Under the pieces are notes generated by a model. That model was not told the DNA's origin and did not search any database. It saw nothing but the letters and a program-made list of their open reading frames with translations. Position numbers and translations under genes: made by a program. Shown here piece after piece: positions 22,388 through 35,259 of a DNA stretch of 64,000 bases (positions are counted from its first letter, which is position 1; the number at the start of each line of letters is the position of its first letter). This DNA comes from Costus lasius. Lineage: Eukaryota > Streptophyta > Magnoliopsida > Zingiberales > Costaceae. The stretch spans positions 83,685,461 to 83,749,460 of the forward strand of contig CM050447.1 in the NCBI GenBank assembly GCA_027563935.2, read 5' to 3'.

Positions 22388-24115
22388 ATCTCCCACTTGC
22401 ACTTAGACCTAGTTGTTGAGAAATCTCAACCCCATATCCCTGGCATGACCATCTTGCTTCTGTTGTGCCAAAGCCTTGGTCAGTGGGTCTGCTAGATTAT
22501 TGTCGATGTCAACTCTGCTAATCTTGACATCATCTCTATCTATGATTTCTCTAATCAGGTGAAATCTTTTGAGTATGTGTTTGGACTTATGGTGAGACCG
22601 TGGTTCTTTTGCCTGTGCAATCGCTCCATTGTTGTCACAATAAAGCTCAATTGGATCTACAGTGGTTGGAACCAACTGAAGCTCAAAAATAAACTTCTTG
22701 ATCCAAACGGCTTCTTTGGCTGCCTCAAAAGCAGCAACATACTCAGCTTCGGTTGTAGAATCAGCTATGGTTGATTGCTTAAAGCTTTTCCAGCATACAG
22801 CGCCTCCATTTAACTTGAACACATAGCTTACCTGCGATCTGAAGTCATCAGGATCTAACTGGAATGATGCATCAGTGTAGCCTACCTCCTCTCAGACACA
22901 CCATTCCATTGGGGTGTTCCAGGAGGGGTGAGTTGGGATAGGATCCCACACTCTCTAAGATAGTCAAAGAACTCACCACTCACGTACTCTCCACCTCGAT
23001 CTGATCAAAGAGTTTTAATAGATCTGCCAAGCTGGTTCTCTACTTCATGTTTGAGCTCCTTAAATTTCTCAAAAGATTTTAATTTATGTCTCATCAAATA
23101 GACATAACGATATCTACTGAAGTCATTAGTAAATGTGATGAAGTAGTTGTACCCTCCTTTGGTTTGTTTACTGAATGGCCCACACACATCATTATGTATG
23201 AGATCCAATAAACCTCCTGCCCTCTCACCTATCTTGGTAAAATCCGCTTTTGTCATTTTCCCTAACAAACAAGGTTCACATGTATCAAACTCCTCCAAGG
23301 AGGTTGAATTTAACAATCCATTTGCATGGAGTTGTTGAATGCGATTTTTGTTTACATGGGCTAATCTACAATGCCAAAGTTATGCACCAACTGAACCACT
23401 CAGTTTGATCCTTTTATTATTTATGTTACATATAGAGTTATCCATGTCCAAGACATATAATCCATTGCATAAAGTACCCTTTCCATAGAACATATTTGCA
23501 AACGAAAAAGAACATGATTTCTCCTTTATTTCAAACTTAAAAGCTCTCCTTGCCAAACAAGGAATGGATACAATATTTTTGATAAGAGAAGGTATATAAT
23601 AGCAATTATATAACTCTAACTGAAGTCCAGAAGGCAGGGAGAGTGTCAAAGTTCCTACAGTAACAGTAGCAATCTGTGCTCCGTTTCCAACTCGTAGGTC
23701 AGTTTCTCCAGGCCACACCGATCTACTTTTCTTGAGCCTTTGCATATTTGTACAAATATGAGCTCCGCATGTAGTATATAATACCCATGACATAAAAGTA
23801 GAAAGGTTGACTTCAGTAACATAAATGCCTGAGCTAGAAGATGAAGCCCTGCTTCTCTTCACCTCATTTTGAAGTTGTTCTAAGTCCCTTTTAAAGTGGA
23901 TTGGCCTTCCACAATTATAGCACATATCTTTCCATATCCTTTCCAACCTTATTTTCAATGACTTAGTCAAACCCTTGGCTTACTGTTGCATTGATGGACT
24001 GCCTTAGAGGTATGAGTACTAACCGCTTCATCGAAAAGCTGGTTTAGATCACTTATGATCTCAAAGGCACTTTTCTCCTCATATCGCCTTCGCAATTCAG
24101 GTGACATGTTGGTTA
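22388..24115 (-). pseudogene. Ang2 Copia gag-pol, heavily deleted
   Basis: From right to left: a Gag piece (SPELRRRYEEKSAFEIISDL), a zinc knuckle that has lost its last Cys (CYNCGRPIHFKRDL), a protease whose catalytic Asp is replaced by Tyr (SWVLYTTCGAHICTN), an integrase with DTCEPC and the first catalytic Asp (IHNDVCGPF), then a direct junction near 22888 to RNase H (YTDASFQ; CDNNGAIAQAKEP). The integrase C-terminus and nearly the whole RT are deleted. Stops and frameshifts are frequent. The most complete open piece is RNase H, 22409-22822. The element is dead; its gag is cut at 24115 by Ang4. Confidence 0.87.
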
Positions 24116-25822
24116 TGATGAGTCCCCTTCAAGGGGGAGCGCAAGCAGATGAAACCCTAATTCAGGGGGCGCATGCAATTTTGCTAGGGTTTCAACAACA
24201 CAATCGCTTATATGCTCATATGATCAACTTTGATAGATTGATTAGATCAAGAAGGAGATCATACCAATGCCATCGAATTGGATGGTGCCTTGGAAGCAAA
24301 GATGCAAGTGCTCCTTCTCCAAAGGTGACGCACACAACAAATGAAGATGGCTTGCTCCTTTGAATCCTTTGTGCTAGCAAAGTGCTTCAAAGGGTCCTTG
24401 TCGCGTGAGGATGATGAGAGATCAAGCTTGGCCGAGACTTCCTTCTCTCCTCTTTTCGTCAAGTCTTCACACCACCGAAAAAGTGGAGAAGCCCTCACAA
24501 GAGAGAGATCGGCGAGAGAGTTAACCTCCCACACTAATGTGGAGGCGTTACATACATTCCATTTGGAAACCGAATTCCCAAAATGGAAAGTAGTCAAGGC
24601 TCAAGCATTCACCCTTAAGTGAACCAAGTGCTTAACTCATCTCCCATGAACCATGCGCTCATTCATGAGCCGGTTCAATGTCGGTTTGGTCCAAGACCAA
24701 TTAACCCAAGCCATATGGTGTAGATCACAATAAACCCTAAAGGTTCAAGATCTAACCGTTCATTTCATGATGCTCCTGATCTCACCGATCTAGCATCAAC
24801 TCTCTCGATCAAAGCTTACCGATCTCAAGCCCTAATCAATCAAACATGATCAGACCAGATCTCACTTATAATCAGAGATTAAATCCCTTCAAACTGAACC
24901 CAAACAATTCAGTCCACACGATCTGACTCAAGTAAGCCATATCATCAAATTGTGCGACCCTGAGGGTTTCCTTTAAATGTCGGTAACGATAACTTTCGTT
25001 ATCACGATCAGTGAGGGGTATCTAGCAACACATCACTGTCTCCCGATATAAAGGAAAGAGTCTTCCAACACTACACCCAAACCACAGCACAAGTGTGAAT
25101 CCATTCACAAGGCATACATATTTCCTTTGCCACTGGATGTTCTTATTGGACAAGCGTGTCAAGCCTGTAGCTCCAATATGATGAGCATGATTGGATCAGA
25201 TGATCATAGTCACCTGGGTATGGCCATACACTTTCTCAATCATCTCATTCAGGGGGGCCCTTTAGAACATCACACTCCTTAAACAAGGAGACGGCAATCC
25301 TGTATCTATCACTAGTGCCCTAACCTGACTCATGATCATTATCCAAGATAGTTTATAACCATTATGTTTCAAATGATATTGAACTACCTCAAAACAATGA
25401 CAATCATCATTTAGAAACACAAGTGATCTCAAGTCAGAGGACATGTGCCACTTGTTGCAATCAAGGATTATTCACATTGTGACAAGCAATTGAATATCCT
25501 AGTAGGGTCTGTCCAGTACATCCAATGTACCCATGAGTCTACATCTTATTCCATGCTCGAAGCATCCTATAAGATTAGAGCACATATTAGTCTCAATCAT
25601 ATCAAGGCTGTCTCATGTTCACCAAGATATCTCGACTAAGGACAACATAGCATGTCAGCCTAGCTGAACAGCTTTTGAGACATTATTCAGAAGAACACAC
25701 ATTGCAGCAGATGATGTAACAACCTGAATAATAACCATTGCCTTTATAAACTTAAGAGTTTATACATGATACTGTTACAATCCCAAGGCCTCAAACATTA
25801 GCCTTAAGGGCATACCCCAACA
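24116..25822 (-). repeat. Ang4 3' LTR (1707 bp)
   Basis: On the minus strand it runs TGTTGGGGTATGCCC...GGGGACTCATCA. The purine tract AAGTGGGAGAT lies directly upstream at about 25823-25833. Confidence 0.92.
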
Positions 25823-25842
25823 ATCTCCCACTTGCACTTAAT

Positions 25843-28800
25843 CTAATGGTTGAGAAATCTCAAAGCCATGTTATTACAGTGCTTCTCATGCTTCTGCTGC
25901 GCCAGAGGCTTGGTAAGCGGGTCAGCCAGATTGTCATCTGTATGAACCTTGCAGACTTTGATCTCGCCACGATCAATGATCTCCCTGATCAAATGAAACC
26001 GTCTCTGTATGTGCTTGGACTTCTGGTGCGACCGTGGTTCCTTTGCTTGTGCTATAGCTCCAGTGTTATCACAAAAGATAACCAAAGGATCTGCACTCGA
26101 AGGAACGACACCAAGTTCCTGAATGAACTTACGAATCCACACTGCCTCCTTGGATGCTTCCGAGGCTGCAACATACTCGGCTTCTGTTGTGGAATCAGCA
26201 ACAGTTGACTGTTTGAAACTCTTCCACACCACTGCTCCACCATTCAAGCTAAAAACATAGCCTGATTGCGATCGGAAATCATCCTGGTCCGACTGGAACG
26301 AAGCGTCAGTATATCCTTCAATACTGAGTTCTTCCTGACCACCATACATCAAGAACATATCTTTGGTCCTCCGCAGATATTTTAAAATGTTCTTGACTGC
26401 AATCCAGTGTGCCTGACCTGGATTACTTTGGAATCGACTGGTAACGCTTAACCCGTAAGCGACGTCTGGGCGAGTACACAACATCGCATACATAATGGAC
26501 CCAATAGCCGAAGCATAAGGCATATTGTCCATTTCCTCTTTCTCAGTCTGTGTTTGTGGACACTGACTCTTCGAAAGATTCAGACCATGTCTGACTGGAA
26601 GATGTCCTCTTTTAGAATTCTCTAAATGGAATCTCTCCAGGACTTTATCGATGTAAGTACTCTGGCACAGCCCGAGAAGCCTCTTTGATCTATCCCTGTA
26701 GATCTTCACACCTAATACATAGGCTGCTTCTCCTAGATCTTTCATCTGGAAACATTTTCCTAACCATGCCTTAACAGCATGCAGTTCAGGAATATCGTTT
26801 CCAATGATTAAGATATCATCGACGTAGAGGACTAGGAATGTAATTACGCTCCCACTAAACCTCTTATATACACACGGGTCATCTTCGTTCTTGATGAAAC
26901 CAAACTCAGAGATAGATTCATCAAAACGAATATTCCAGCTTCTTGATGCTTGTTTAAGTCCATAAATGGACTTCTTTAACTTGCATATTTTATGACGCTC
27001 TGATGGATTAGTGAAACCTTCAGGTTGTGTCATATACACATCCTCATCCAGTTTTCCATTAAGGAAAGCGGTCTTCACATCCATCTGCCAGATCTCATAA
27101 TCATAATATGCTGCTATCGCGAAAAGAATCCGAATAGACTTGAACATGGCTACAGGAGAGAAAGTTTCATCATAATCTATCCCGTAGATTTGTTTGAAAC
27201 CTTTCGCAACTAGCCTGCCTTTATAGGTAACCACGTTACCATCCATGTCAATCTTCTTCTTGAAGATCCATTTACAGCCTATAGGGATTACTCCCGGAGG
27301 CGGATCAACCAAATCCCAGACTTGGTTATCTGACATGGAGTCCATTTTGCTTCGCATAGCTTCAAGCCATCTTGCTGACTCCGGTCCACTGACCGCATCC
27401 GCATAAGTAAGGGGTTCATCATTATCAATGATGTAGACTCCGTCATAGCGCTCAGGCTGTCGACGGATCCTTCCCGATCTACGCGGTTCCCGTGATATCT
27501 GAGCCTCAGGTTGTTCAATAACCTGATTTACCGGCTCAGGCTCATCCAATTGTGCTTGATTACTTTGCCCTTCCTCTGGATTCTCATCCAGCTTTATTTC
27601 TCTCCCACTGGCTTCTTGCAGAAGAAACTCCTTCTCAAGAAATATGGCCGTCCGAGCAACAAATACCTTGTTCTCTTTGGGATCGAAGAAATAATAACCC
27701 TTAGTTTCCTTAGGGTATCCGACAAAGATACATTTCTCAGATCTGCTCTCTAGTTTCCCAGAGGCGATCTTTTTGACATAAGCCTCGCAACCCCAGATCC
27801 TGATAAATGTCAAGCTAGGCTGTTTCCCATACCATAACTCATATGGAGCCTTTGAAACTACCTTGGATGGCACTCGGTTTAGTACCTTTGCAGCTGTTTC
27901 CAGTGCAAAACCCCAAAAGGAGTAAGGTAGAGTAGCCTGACTCATCATAGAACGAACCATATCAAGTAACGTTCTATTTCTCCTCTCGGACACACCATTC
28001 CATTGCGGTGTTCCTGGCGGAGTGAGCTGTGAGATAATCCCACACTCTTTTAGATAGTCAGTAAACGCATGACTCAAGTATTCTCCACCTCGATCAGAAC
28101 GAAGTGCTTTGATATTTCGGTCTAGCTGATTCTGTACTTCATTTTTGAACTCTTTGAACTTGTCAAAAGATTCACTCTTATGTCTCATTAGATAGACATA
28201 CCCATATCTACTGAAATCATCAGTAAAGGTAATGAAGTACTGATAGCCACCTCTGGCATGTTTACTAAATGGCCCACATACATCAGTGTGTATAAGGTCA
28301 AGTAAACCTGAAGCCCTTTGACCTTTGTTAGGAAAAGGAGACTTCGTCATTTTACCCATCAAACAAGCTTTGCATGTATCAATCTCCTCATAGGAGAATG
28401 ATCCCAGCAGTCCATGATCATGCAACCGCTTAATGCGCTTCTTGTTAATATGGCCTAAACGACTATGCCATAACAAGGTGCTGTCATCAGCATACTTGGC
28501 TTTCTTATTATCAATATTTTGTATAGAATATTCCATGTCCAACATGAATAACCCATTGTTAATTGAACCAGTAGCATAAACAATATTATCAAGAGTAAGA
28601 TAACACTTTGAAATCTTGCATTCAAAGGAAAACCCTTTCCTGACAAGAGCAGGAATAGAGATAATATTTTTGGTAATACTGGGTACAAAGTAACAATTGT
28701 TTAATTCTAATACAATGCCAGATGGTAATGAGATGTAATAATCCCCTACAGCAACAGCAGCAACCCGTGCCCTGTTTCCAACGCGTAGGTCCACCTCATG

Positions 28801-29727
28801 CTGTCCCACCTGTCTTCTTCTCTTGAGTTCCTATACATTTGAACAAATGTGAACTCCACATGCAGTGTCCAACACCCATGAAATAGAAGAAGATGAAACC
28901 ATGACTTCCGTCACGTATATACCTGAGCCAGAAGCGATGCTTCCCCTCTTATCTCCTTGGAGCGCTTTACAGTCCTTTTTCCAGTGACCCAGCTGGCCAC
29001 AGTGGAAACACCTGTTGTCCTTTGACCGCTTAACCTTCTGTTTCAGAGCCTTGCTGTAACTCTTGACAGGGGCCTTGCCCTTCTTCCCCTTCTTCTTGTT
29101 CCTTGAAGGAACCATTAAGACAGAGGTTGAAGGCTTTCCCTTCAGAGTTTCCTCAGTAGTCAAGAGCATATTCAGCAGCTCTGCCGGAGTACAATCGATT
29201 TTGTTCATATTAAAGTTAATAATGAACGCATCGAAAGAGGGCGGGAGAGACTGCAGAATAATGTCTACAGCAAGCTCCTGATTGATGGTATGCCCCAGTT
29301 TCTCCAGAGCCTCCTTGTGCCCAATCATCTTGAGCACGTGAGCTCCCACTGGGCTCCCTTCAGCCAGTTTGCTCTGAAAGAAAAGCTTGGTCAGATTATA
29401 GCGTTCAGTCCTCGCCTGTGCAGCATACAGCATCTTGAGGTTCGCTATAATCTCTATAGCCGACATATCCTCATGCTGACGCTGCAGCGGTGGCGTCATA
29501 GACGCTAGCATCAGGCAAGCAACATCAATGCTATCATTGACATGCTTTTCATAGGCATCGCGAACCGCCCTTGCGGCGTTCGCAGCGGGTTGAGGCGGCA
29601 CAGCCGTCTCGAGGACATAAAGTTTCCTCTCTGCCTTAAGAACGATCTTAAGGTGTCCGAACTAGTCTGAGAAGTTCGGCCCAGCAAACTTCTCCCTTTC
29701 TAGTAGGGATCGCACATTGAAGCTCAT
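25843..29727 (-). pseudogene. Ang4 Copia gag-pol, two nonsense codons
   Basis: One frame of 1294 codons from the ATG at 29725-29727 (MSFNVRSLLEREKFAGPNFSD) to the TAG at 25843-25845, the same length as Ang7. Order: Gag with CCHC knuckle (CFHCGQLGHWKKDC, about residue 240), protease (LDTACGVHICSN), integrase with HHCC and D-D-E, RT with YVDDIL, RNase H (YTDASFQSD, TTEAEY, CDNTGAIAQ). It is interrupted by TAG at 29662-29664 (a Trp codon in the related copies) and TAG at 28831-28833 (Gln, CAG, in the related copies, just after the protease active-site region). Otherwise the frame is intact and all catalytic residues I checked are present. Gag similarity to barley BARE is my basis for calling it Angela type. 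Confidence 0.92.
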
Positions 29728-31469
29728 GGTGTTCGTTGCTGCAGGAATCTACAACAATGCAAGAACAGCAAGGTCAGTATCAATGTTTAGAATCAATTCA
29801 GGACTTAAGAAAGATTCTTTTCTCACTATTTTATCTGACTGAAAAATCCATTAAACAGTCCGAAAGAGTAACACTCTTTTAGTGAGATGGGATCCAGATT
29901 TCATACTTGGTCTCCGCGTCCCGCTCAGGCGAGATAAGATGCACAGAGAGTACAAGCACTAATCTCTGGTAGGCTGTCCCAGCCAATCGCCAACCCGTGC
30001 GATTCCCCTTCATCTGGGCAATCCAGCAGACTGTGCCAACTGAGTTGGTACAACACAATCTCTGACCCCACAGATGGCTACCTCCATGTACTACCATATG
30101 CTCCACATATGTAGCCTACATGGTCAAGCTGACCCGACCTACTCCCTGGACCACCACGTGCTATGCTGAGCAACGAGAAGCGATAAATCCCTTCTCTGTA
30201 ACACGCAGGTGTAATCCCGCACCGTCTGAAGATAGATGGACGTGCCCACTGAGTGGGTACAACACGGCTCCAACGATAGTCAGAACAGTGAGGTTTCGCG
30301 TCAGAAGGCTTACGAGCTTGATATGTTAGCGTTGGATTTTAACGGTCTTTTATCTTCTTGACTATCATGCAATTCCTATGGTGATAGCAGAAGATAAACT
30401 CATGCAATTCTAATTATAAAAGCAATAAATAGAAAGCATGCTGATCTTATGTGGTAAAAGCCCATTAACCCTAAGTAAGACCTTAAGTTATCTTAAGTCT
30501 TCACTTGCTTCTTGGGTCTTTTGCCTCTCATCTGGCCCAGACCAGGGCCCAAGCGCCCTCTGCAGCTCAGGTGCGCCCACCAGCTGCTTGCGCCTTGCTA
30601 TGTGTGCTTTGAGCTCTTGTCAGATTAAAAGTACATTTTAATCTATCTAGACAAGTTTGACACGCAGGTCAATTATACAATAAATTAATTAGAAATGTGA
30701 TTCGCAGATCACAAAAATAATAATTTACCAGGCTCGCAGGCCCCAGCACAGCACACATTAAAAGGGCAACCCACATAAGATTAAATAAACAAGCAGATGC
30801 TTACAATCAACATGTGATCCATTAAGAAAATAAAATTTTGAAAACCCATTGGCATCAATTTTAGTTTTCTTATATGCCCTACAACCTTACAACGGTCCAT
30901 TAATAGGGATCCACTCATCAAACTAGTTAGATCCACTGCCCTTGCATGCACCAAGTCCTAACTGACTTGAGTTGACCTAATGGTCAACCATGCATGCGCA
31001 AAGGGCTGAACAACCCTCATGAGTTTTGGCAAGCGGGTGTGACCCCGGGCCTAACTCATGTGCGTTCATAGGTTGTCTCAACCAGACATCGCTACACGCC
31101 TTTGATGCAGTCGACCTATAGCCACCTAATGCATGCGCATAGGTGCCATCTGGTCGACCCATCTAGGCTGTCAGATGGTCTGATCAGACTAGTTGGATCT
31201 GAACTAGAGATGACTTCAACCCTACTAACCCGTCTAAGGGTTTATTGTAGGTGCGGCTTAGATCTAATGAAAGTCGCGCATGTCATTTAGGGTTTTAGAA
31301 AAACAACTACAACAACATGATAGAAGCGCAACCAACATACATGCGCCAAGGAAACATACAAGTTTCGGCATGTATAATATTTACATGTAAATCTCGCATG
31401 TAAGGAAGATCTAAGCATACAAGGATCACATAACATACATAGCAATCATATGAACCATATAAGATCCTA
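29728..31469 (-). other. Ang4 leader (between primer site and gag)
   Basis: Non-coding. It contains the two related hairpins (CCCACTGAGTGGG core at about 30241-30266 and CCAACTGAGTTGG core at 30029-30060) and, just before gag, TACTGAC and a splice-acceptor-like TTGTTGTAG. No gene is seen in this stretch. Confidence 0.75.
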
Positions 31470-31481
31470 GCTCTGATACCA
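31470..31481 (-). other. Ang4 primer binding site
   Basis: On the minus strand TGGTATCAGAGC, two bases from the LTR end, complementary to initiator tRNA-Met. Confidence 0.85.
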
Positions 31482-31483
31482 AT

Positions 31484-32633
31484 TGATGAGTCCCCTTCAA
31501 GGGGGAGCGCAAGCAGATGAAACCCTAATTCAGGGGGCGCATGCAATTTTGCTAGGGTTTCAACAACACAATCGCTTATATGCTCATATGATCAACTTTG
31601 ATAGATTGATTAGATCAAGAAGGAGATCATACCAATGCCATCGAATTGGATGGTGCCTTGGAAGCAAAGACGCAAGTGCTCCTTCTCCAAAGGTGACGCA
31701 CACAACAAATGAAGATGGCTTGCTCCTTTGAATCCTTTGTGCTAGCAAAGTGCTTCAAAGGGTCCTTGTCGCGTGAGGATGATGAGAGATCAAGCTTGGC
31801 CGAGACTTCCTTCTCTCCTCTTTTCGTCAAGTCTTCACACCACCGAAAAAATGGAGAAGCCCTCACAAGAGAGAGATCGGCGAGAGAGTTAACCTCCCAC
31901 ACTAATGTGGAGGCGTTACATACATTCCATTTGGAAACCGAATTCCCAAAATGGAAAGTAGTCAAGGCTCAAGCGTTCACCCTTAAGTGAACCAAGTGCT
32001 TAACTCATCTCCCATGAACCATGCGCTCATTCATGAGCCGGTTCAATGTCGGTTTGGTCCAAGACCAATTAACCCAAGCCATATGGTCTAGATCACAATA
32101 AACCCTAAAGGTTCAAGATCTAACCGTTCATTTCATGATGCTCCTGATCTCACCGATCTAGCATCAACTCTCTCGATCAAAGCTTACCGATCTCAAGCCC
32201 TAATCAATCAAACATGATCAGACCAGATCTCACTTATAATCAGAGATTAAATCCCTTCAAACTGAACCCAAACAATTCAGTCCACACGATCTGACTCAAG
32301 TAAGCCATATCATCAAATTGTGCGACCCTGAGGGTTTCCTTTAAATGTCGGTAACGATAACTTTCGTTATCACGATCAGTGAGGGGTATCTAGCAACACA
32401 TCACTGTCTCCCGATATAAAGGAAAGAGTCTTCCAAGACTACACCCAAACCACAGCACAAGTGTGAATCCATTCACAAGGCATACATATTTCCTTTGCCA
32501 CTGGATGTTCTTATTGGACAAGCGTGTCAAGCCTGTAGCTCCAATATGATGAGCATGATTGGATCAGATGATCATAGTCACCTGGGTATGGCCATACACT
32601 TTCTCAATCATCTCATTCAGGGGGGGCCCTTTA
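31484..32633 (-). repeat. Ang4 5' LTR, inner two thirds
   Basis: Nearly identical to 24116-25263. It stops at GGGGGGCCCTTT, after which the sequence is Ang5 gag. Confidence 0.9.
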
Positions 32634-33443
32634 TATACCTGAGCCAGAAGCAAAGCTTCCCCTCTTGTCTCCTTAGAGCGCTTTACAGTCCTTTTTCCAG
32701 TGACCCAGCTGGCCACAGTGGAAACATCTGTATTCCTTTGACCGCTTAACTTTTTGCTTCAGAGCCTTGCTGTAACTCTTGACAGGGGCCTTGCCCTTCT
32801 TCCCCTTCTTCTTGTTCCGAGAAGGAAACATCAAGACAGAGGTTGAAGGCTTTCCCTTCAGAGTCTCCTCAGTAGTCAAGAGCATATTCAGCAGCTCTGC
32901 CGGAGTACAGTCGATTTTGTTCATATTAAAGTTAATGATGAACGCATCGAAAGAGGGCGGGAGAGACTGCAGAATAATGTCTACAGCAAGCTCCTGATTG
33001 ATGGTATGCCCCAGTTTCTCTAGAGCCTCCTTGTGCCCAATCATCTTGAGCACGTGAGCTCCCACTGGGCTCCCTTCAGCCAGTTTGCTCTGAAAGAACA
33101 GCTTTGTCAGATTATAGCGTTCTGTCCTCGCCTGTGCAGCATACAGCATCTTGAGGTTTGCTATCATGTCTATAGCAGACATATCCTCATGCTGACGCTG
33201 CAGCGGTGGCGTCATAGACGCTAGCATCAGGCAAGCGACATCAATGCTATCATTGACGTGCTTTTCATAAGCTTCCCGAACCGCCCTTGCGGCGTTCGGA
33301 GCGGGCTGAGGCGGTATAGCCGTCTCGAGGACATACAGTTTCCTCTCTGCCTTAAGAACAATCTTAAGGTGTCCGAACCAGTCTGAGAAGTTTGGCCCAG
33401 CAAACTTCTCTCTTTCTAGTAGGGATCGCACATTGAAGCTCAT
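32634..33443 (-). pseudogene. Ang5 gag, 3'-truncated
   Basis: It starts at the ATG at 33441-33443 (MSFNVRSLLEREKFAG) and reads 256 codons through the complete CCHC knuckle CFHCGQLGHWKKDC. A TAA at 32673-32675 follows (CAA in related copies), and about 13 codons later the sequence switches to Ang4 LTR. The Gag core is intact, so a Gag-only product could still be read. It would bind element RNA in the cytoplasm. Confidence 0.88.
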
Positions 33444-35245
33444 GGTGTTCGTTGCTGCAGGTATCTACAACAATGCAAGAACAGCAAGGTCAGTATCAAT
33501 GTTAAGAATCAATCAGGACTTAAGAATGATTCTTTTTCTCACTATTTTATCTGGCTGAAAAATCCTGCAAAACAGCCCGAAAGAGTAGAACTCTTTTAGT
33601 GAGATGGGATCCAGATTTCATACTTGGTCTCCGCGTCCCGCTCAGGCGAGATAAGATGCACAGAGAGTACAAGCACTAATTTCTGGTAGGCAGTCCCTGC
33701 CAATCGCCAACCCGTGCGATTCCCCTTCATCTGGGCAATCCAGCAGACTGTGCCAACTGAGTTGGTACAACACAGTCTCTGACCCCACAGATGGCTGCCT
33801 CCATGTGCTACCATATGCGCCACATATGTAGCCTACATGGTCAAGCTGACCCGACCTACTCCCTGGACCACCACGTGCTATGCTGAGCAACGAGAAGCGA
33901 TAAATCCCTTCTCTGTAACACACAGGTGTAATCCCGCACCGTCTGAAGATAGATGGACGTGCCCACTGAGTGGGTATAACATGGCTCCAACGATAATCAG
34001 AACAGTGAGGTTTCGCGTCAGAAGGCTTACGAGCTTGATATTTTAGCGTTGGATTTTAACGGTCTTTTATCTTCTTGACTATCATGCAATTCCTATGGTG
34101 ATAGCAGAAGATAAACCCATGCAATTCTAATTATAAAAGCAATAAATAGAAAGCATGCTGATCTTATGTGGTAAAAGCCCATTAAGCCTAAGTAAGACCT
34201 TAAATAAACTTAAGTCTTCACTTGCTTTTCTTGATGGGTCTTTTGCTTCCCATCTGGCCCAACCCAGGGCCCAAGCGCCATCTGCAGCTCAGGTGCGCCC
34301 ACCAGGGAAAATGCGCCTGGTCCCAGAGTCGAACCCTGGACCTCCCACCTGGTCAAGCCACTGCTGCATGCGCCACTGCCAAGTGTGCTCTGTGCTCTTG
34401 TCTGATTAATTTACAAATTAATCTATCTAGACAAGATTGACTCGCAGGTCAATAACATTTTATAAATTAAATGCAATGTGATGCGCAGATCACAACAAAA
34501 ATTAATTTACAAATTTTAACCAGGCTCGCAGGCCCCAGCACAGCACACATTAATTAGGCGTCCCACATAAGATTAAATAAACAAGCATATGCTTACAATC
34601 AACATGTGATCCATTCATGAAAATAAAATTTTTCAAAAACCCATTGGCATCAATTTTATTTTCCTTATTTGCCCTACTACCTTACAACGGTCCATTAATA
34701 GGGATCCACTCATCAGACCTAGTCAGATCCACTGCCCTTGCATTCACCAAGTCCTAACTGACTTGAGTCGACCCAGTGGTCAACTATGCATGCGCTAGGG
34801 CTGAACAACCTACATGAGTTTTGGCAAGCGGGTGTGACCCCGGGCCTAACTCATGCGTGTTCACTAGATGTCTCAACCAGACCTCGCTACACGCCTTTGA
34901 TGCAGTCGACCTATAGCCACCTTATGCTTGCGCATAGGTGCCATCTGGTCGACCCATCTAGACTGTCAGATGGTCTGATCAGACTAGTTGGATCTTGACT
35001 AGAGATGACTTCAACCCTACTAACCCGTCTAAGGGTTTAATGTAGGTGCAGCTTAGATCTAATGATAGTCGCGCATGTCATTAGGGTTTTTAGAAAAAAA
35101 CAACTACAACAACATAGAAGCGCTATCAACACACATGCGCCAAGGAAACAATGTACATGTAAGTCTCGCATGTAAGAAAGATCTAAGGAGTTGCGCAAAC
35201 ATGGATCACTTCAGTTTAGCAATCATATAAATCATGCATATAACC
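33444..35245 (-). other. Ang5 leader
   Basis: Non-coding and about 90% alike to the Ang4 leader by eye, with the same two hairpins and acceptor-like signal. It also holds a segment absent from Ang4 and Ang7 at about 34307-34370, which contains a tRNA-like B box (listed separately). Confidence 0.75.
34307..34370 (-). other. tRNA-like segment in Ang5 leader
   Basis: On the minus strand it reads GGTTCGACTCT (34325-34335), which fits the Pol III B-box consensus, preceded by TGGCTTGACCAGG (34348-34360), one mismatch from an A box. A stem of seven pairs with one bulge surrounds a TTCGA loop. A related hairpin is in the Ang6 leader. It is not a complete tRNA cloverleaf. Confidence 0.45.
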
Positions 35246-35257
35246 GCTCTGATACCA
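35246..35257 (-). other. Ang5 primer binding site
   Basis: On the minus strand TGGTATCAGAGC, as in Ang4. Confidence 0.85.
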
Positions 35258-35259
35258 AT

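Larger units (their letters stand above)
24116..32633 (-). mobile_element. Ang4: Angela-type Copia, 5' LTR truncated
   Basis: It contains a complete 3' LTR, a full-length gag-pol, a 1.75 kb leader, a primer site and 1150 bp of the 5' LTR. The outer 557 bp or so of the 5' LTR are missing where it joins Ang5 gag, so no target duplication can be tested. The left flank, GGTTA, is Ang2 gag. Confidence 0.9.
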
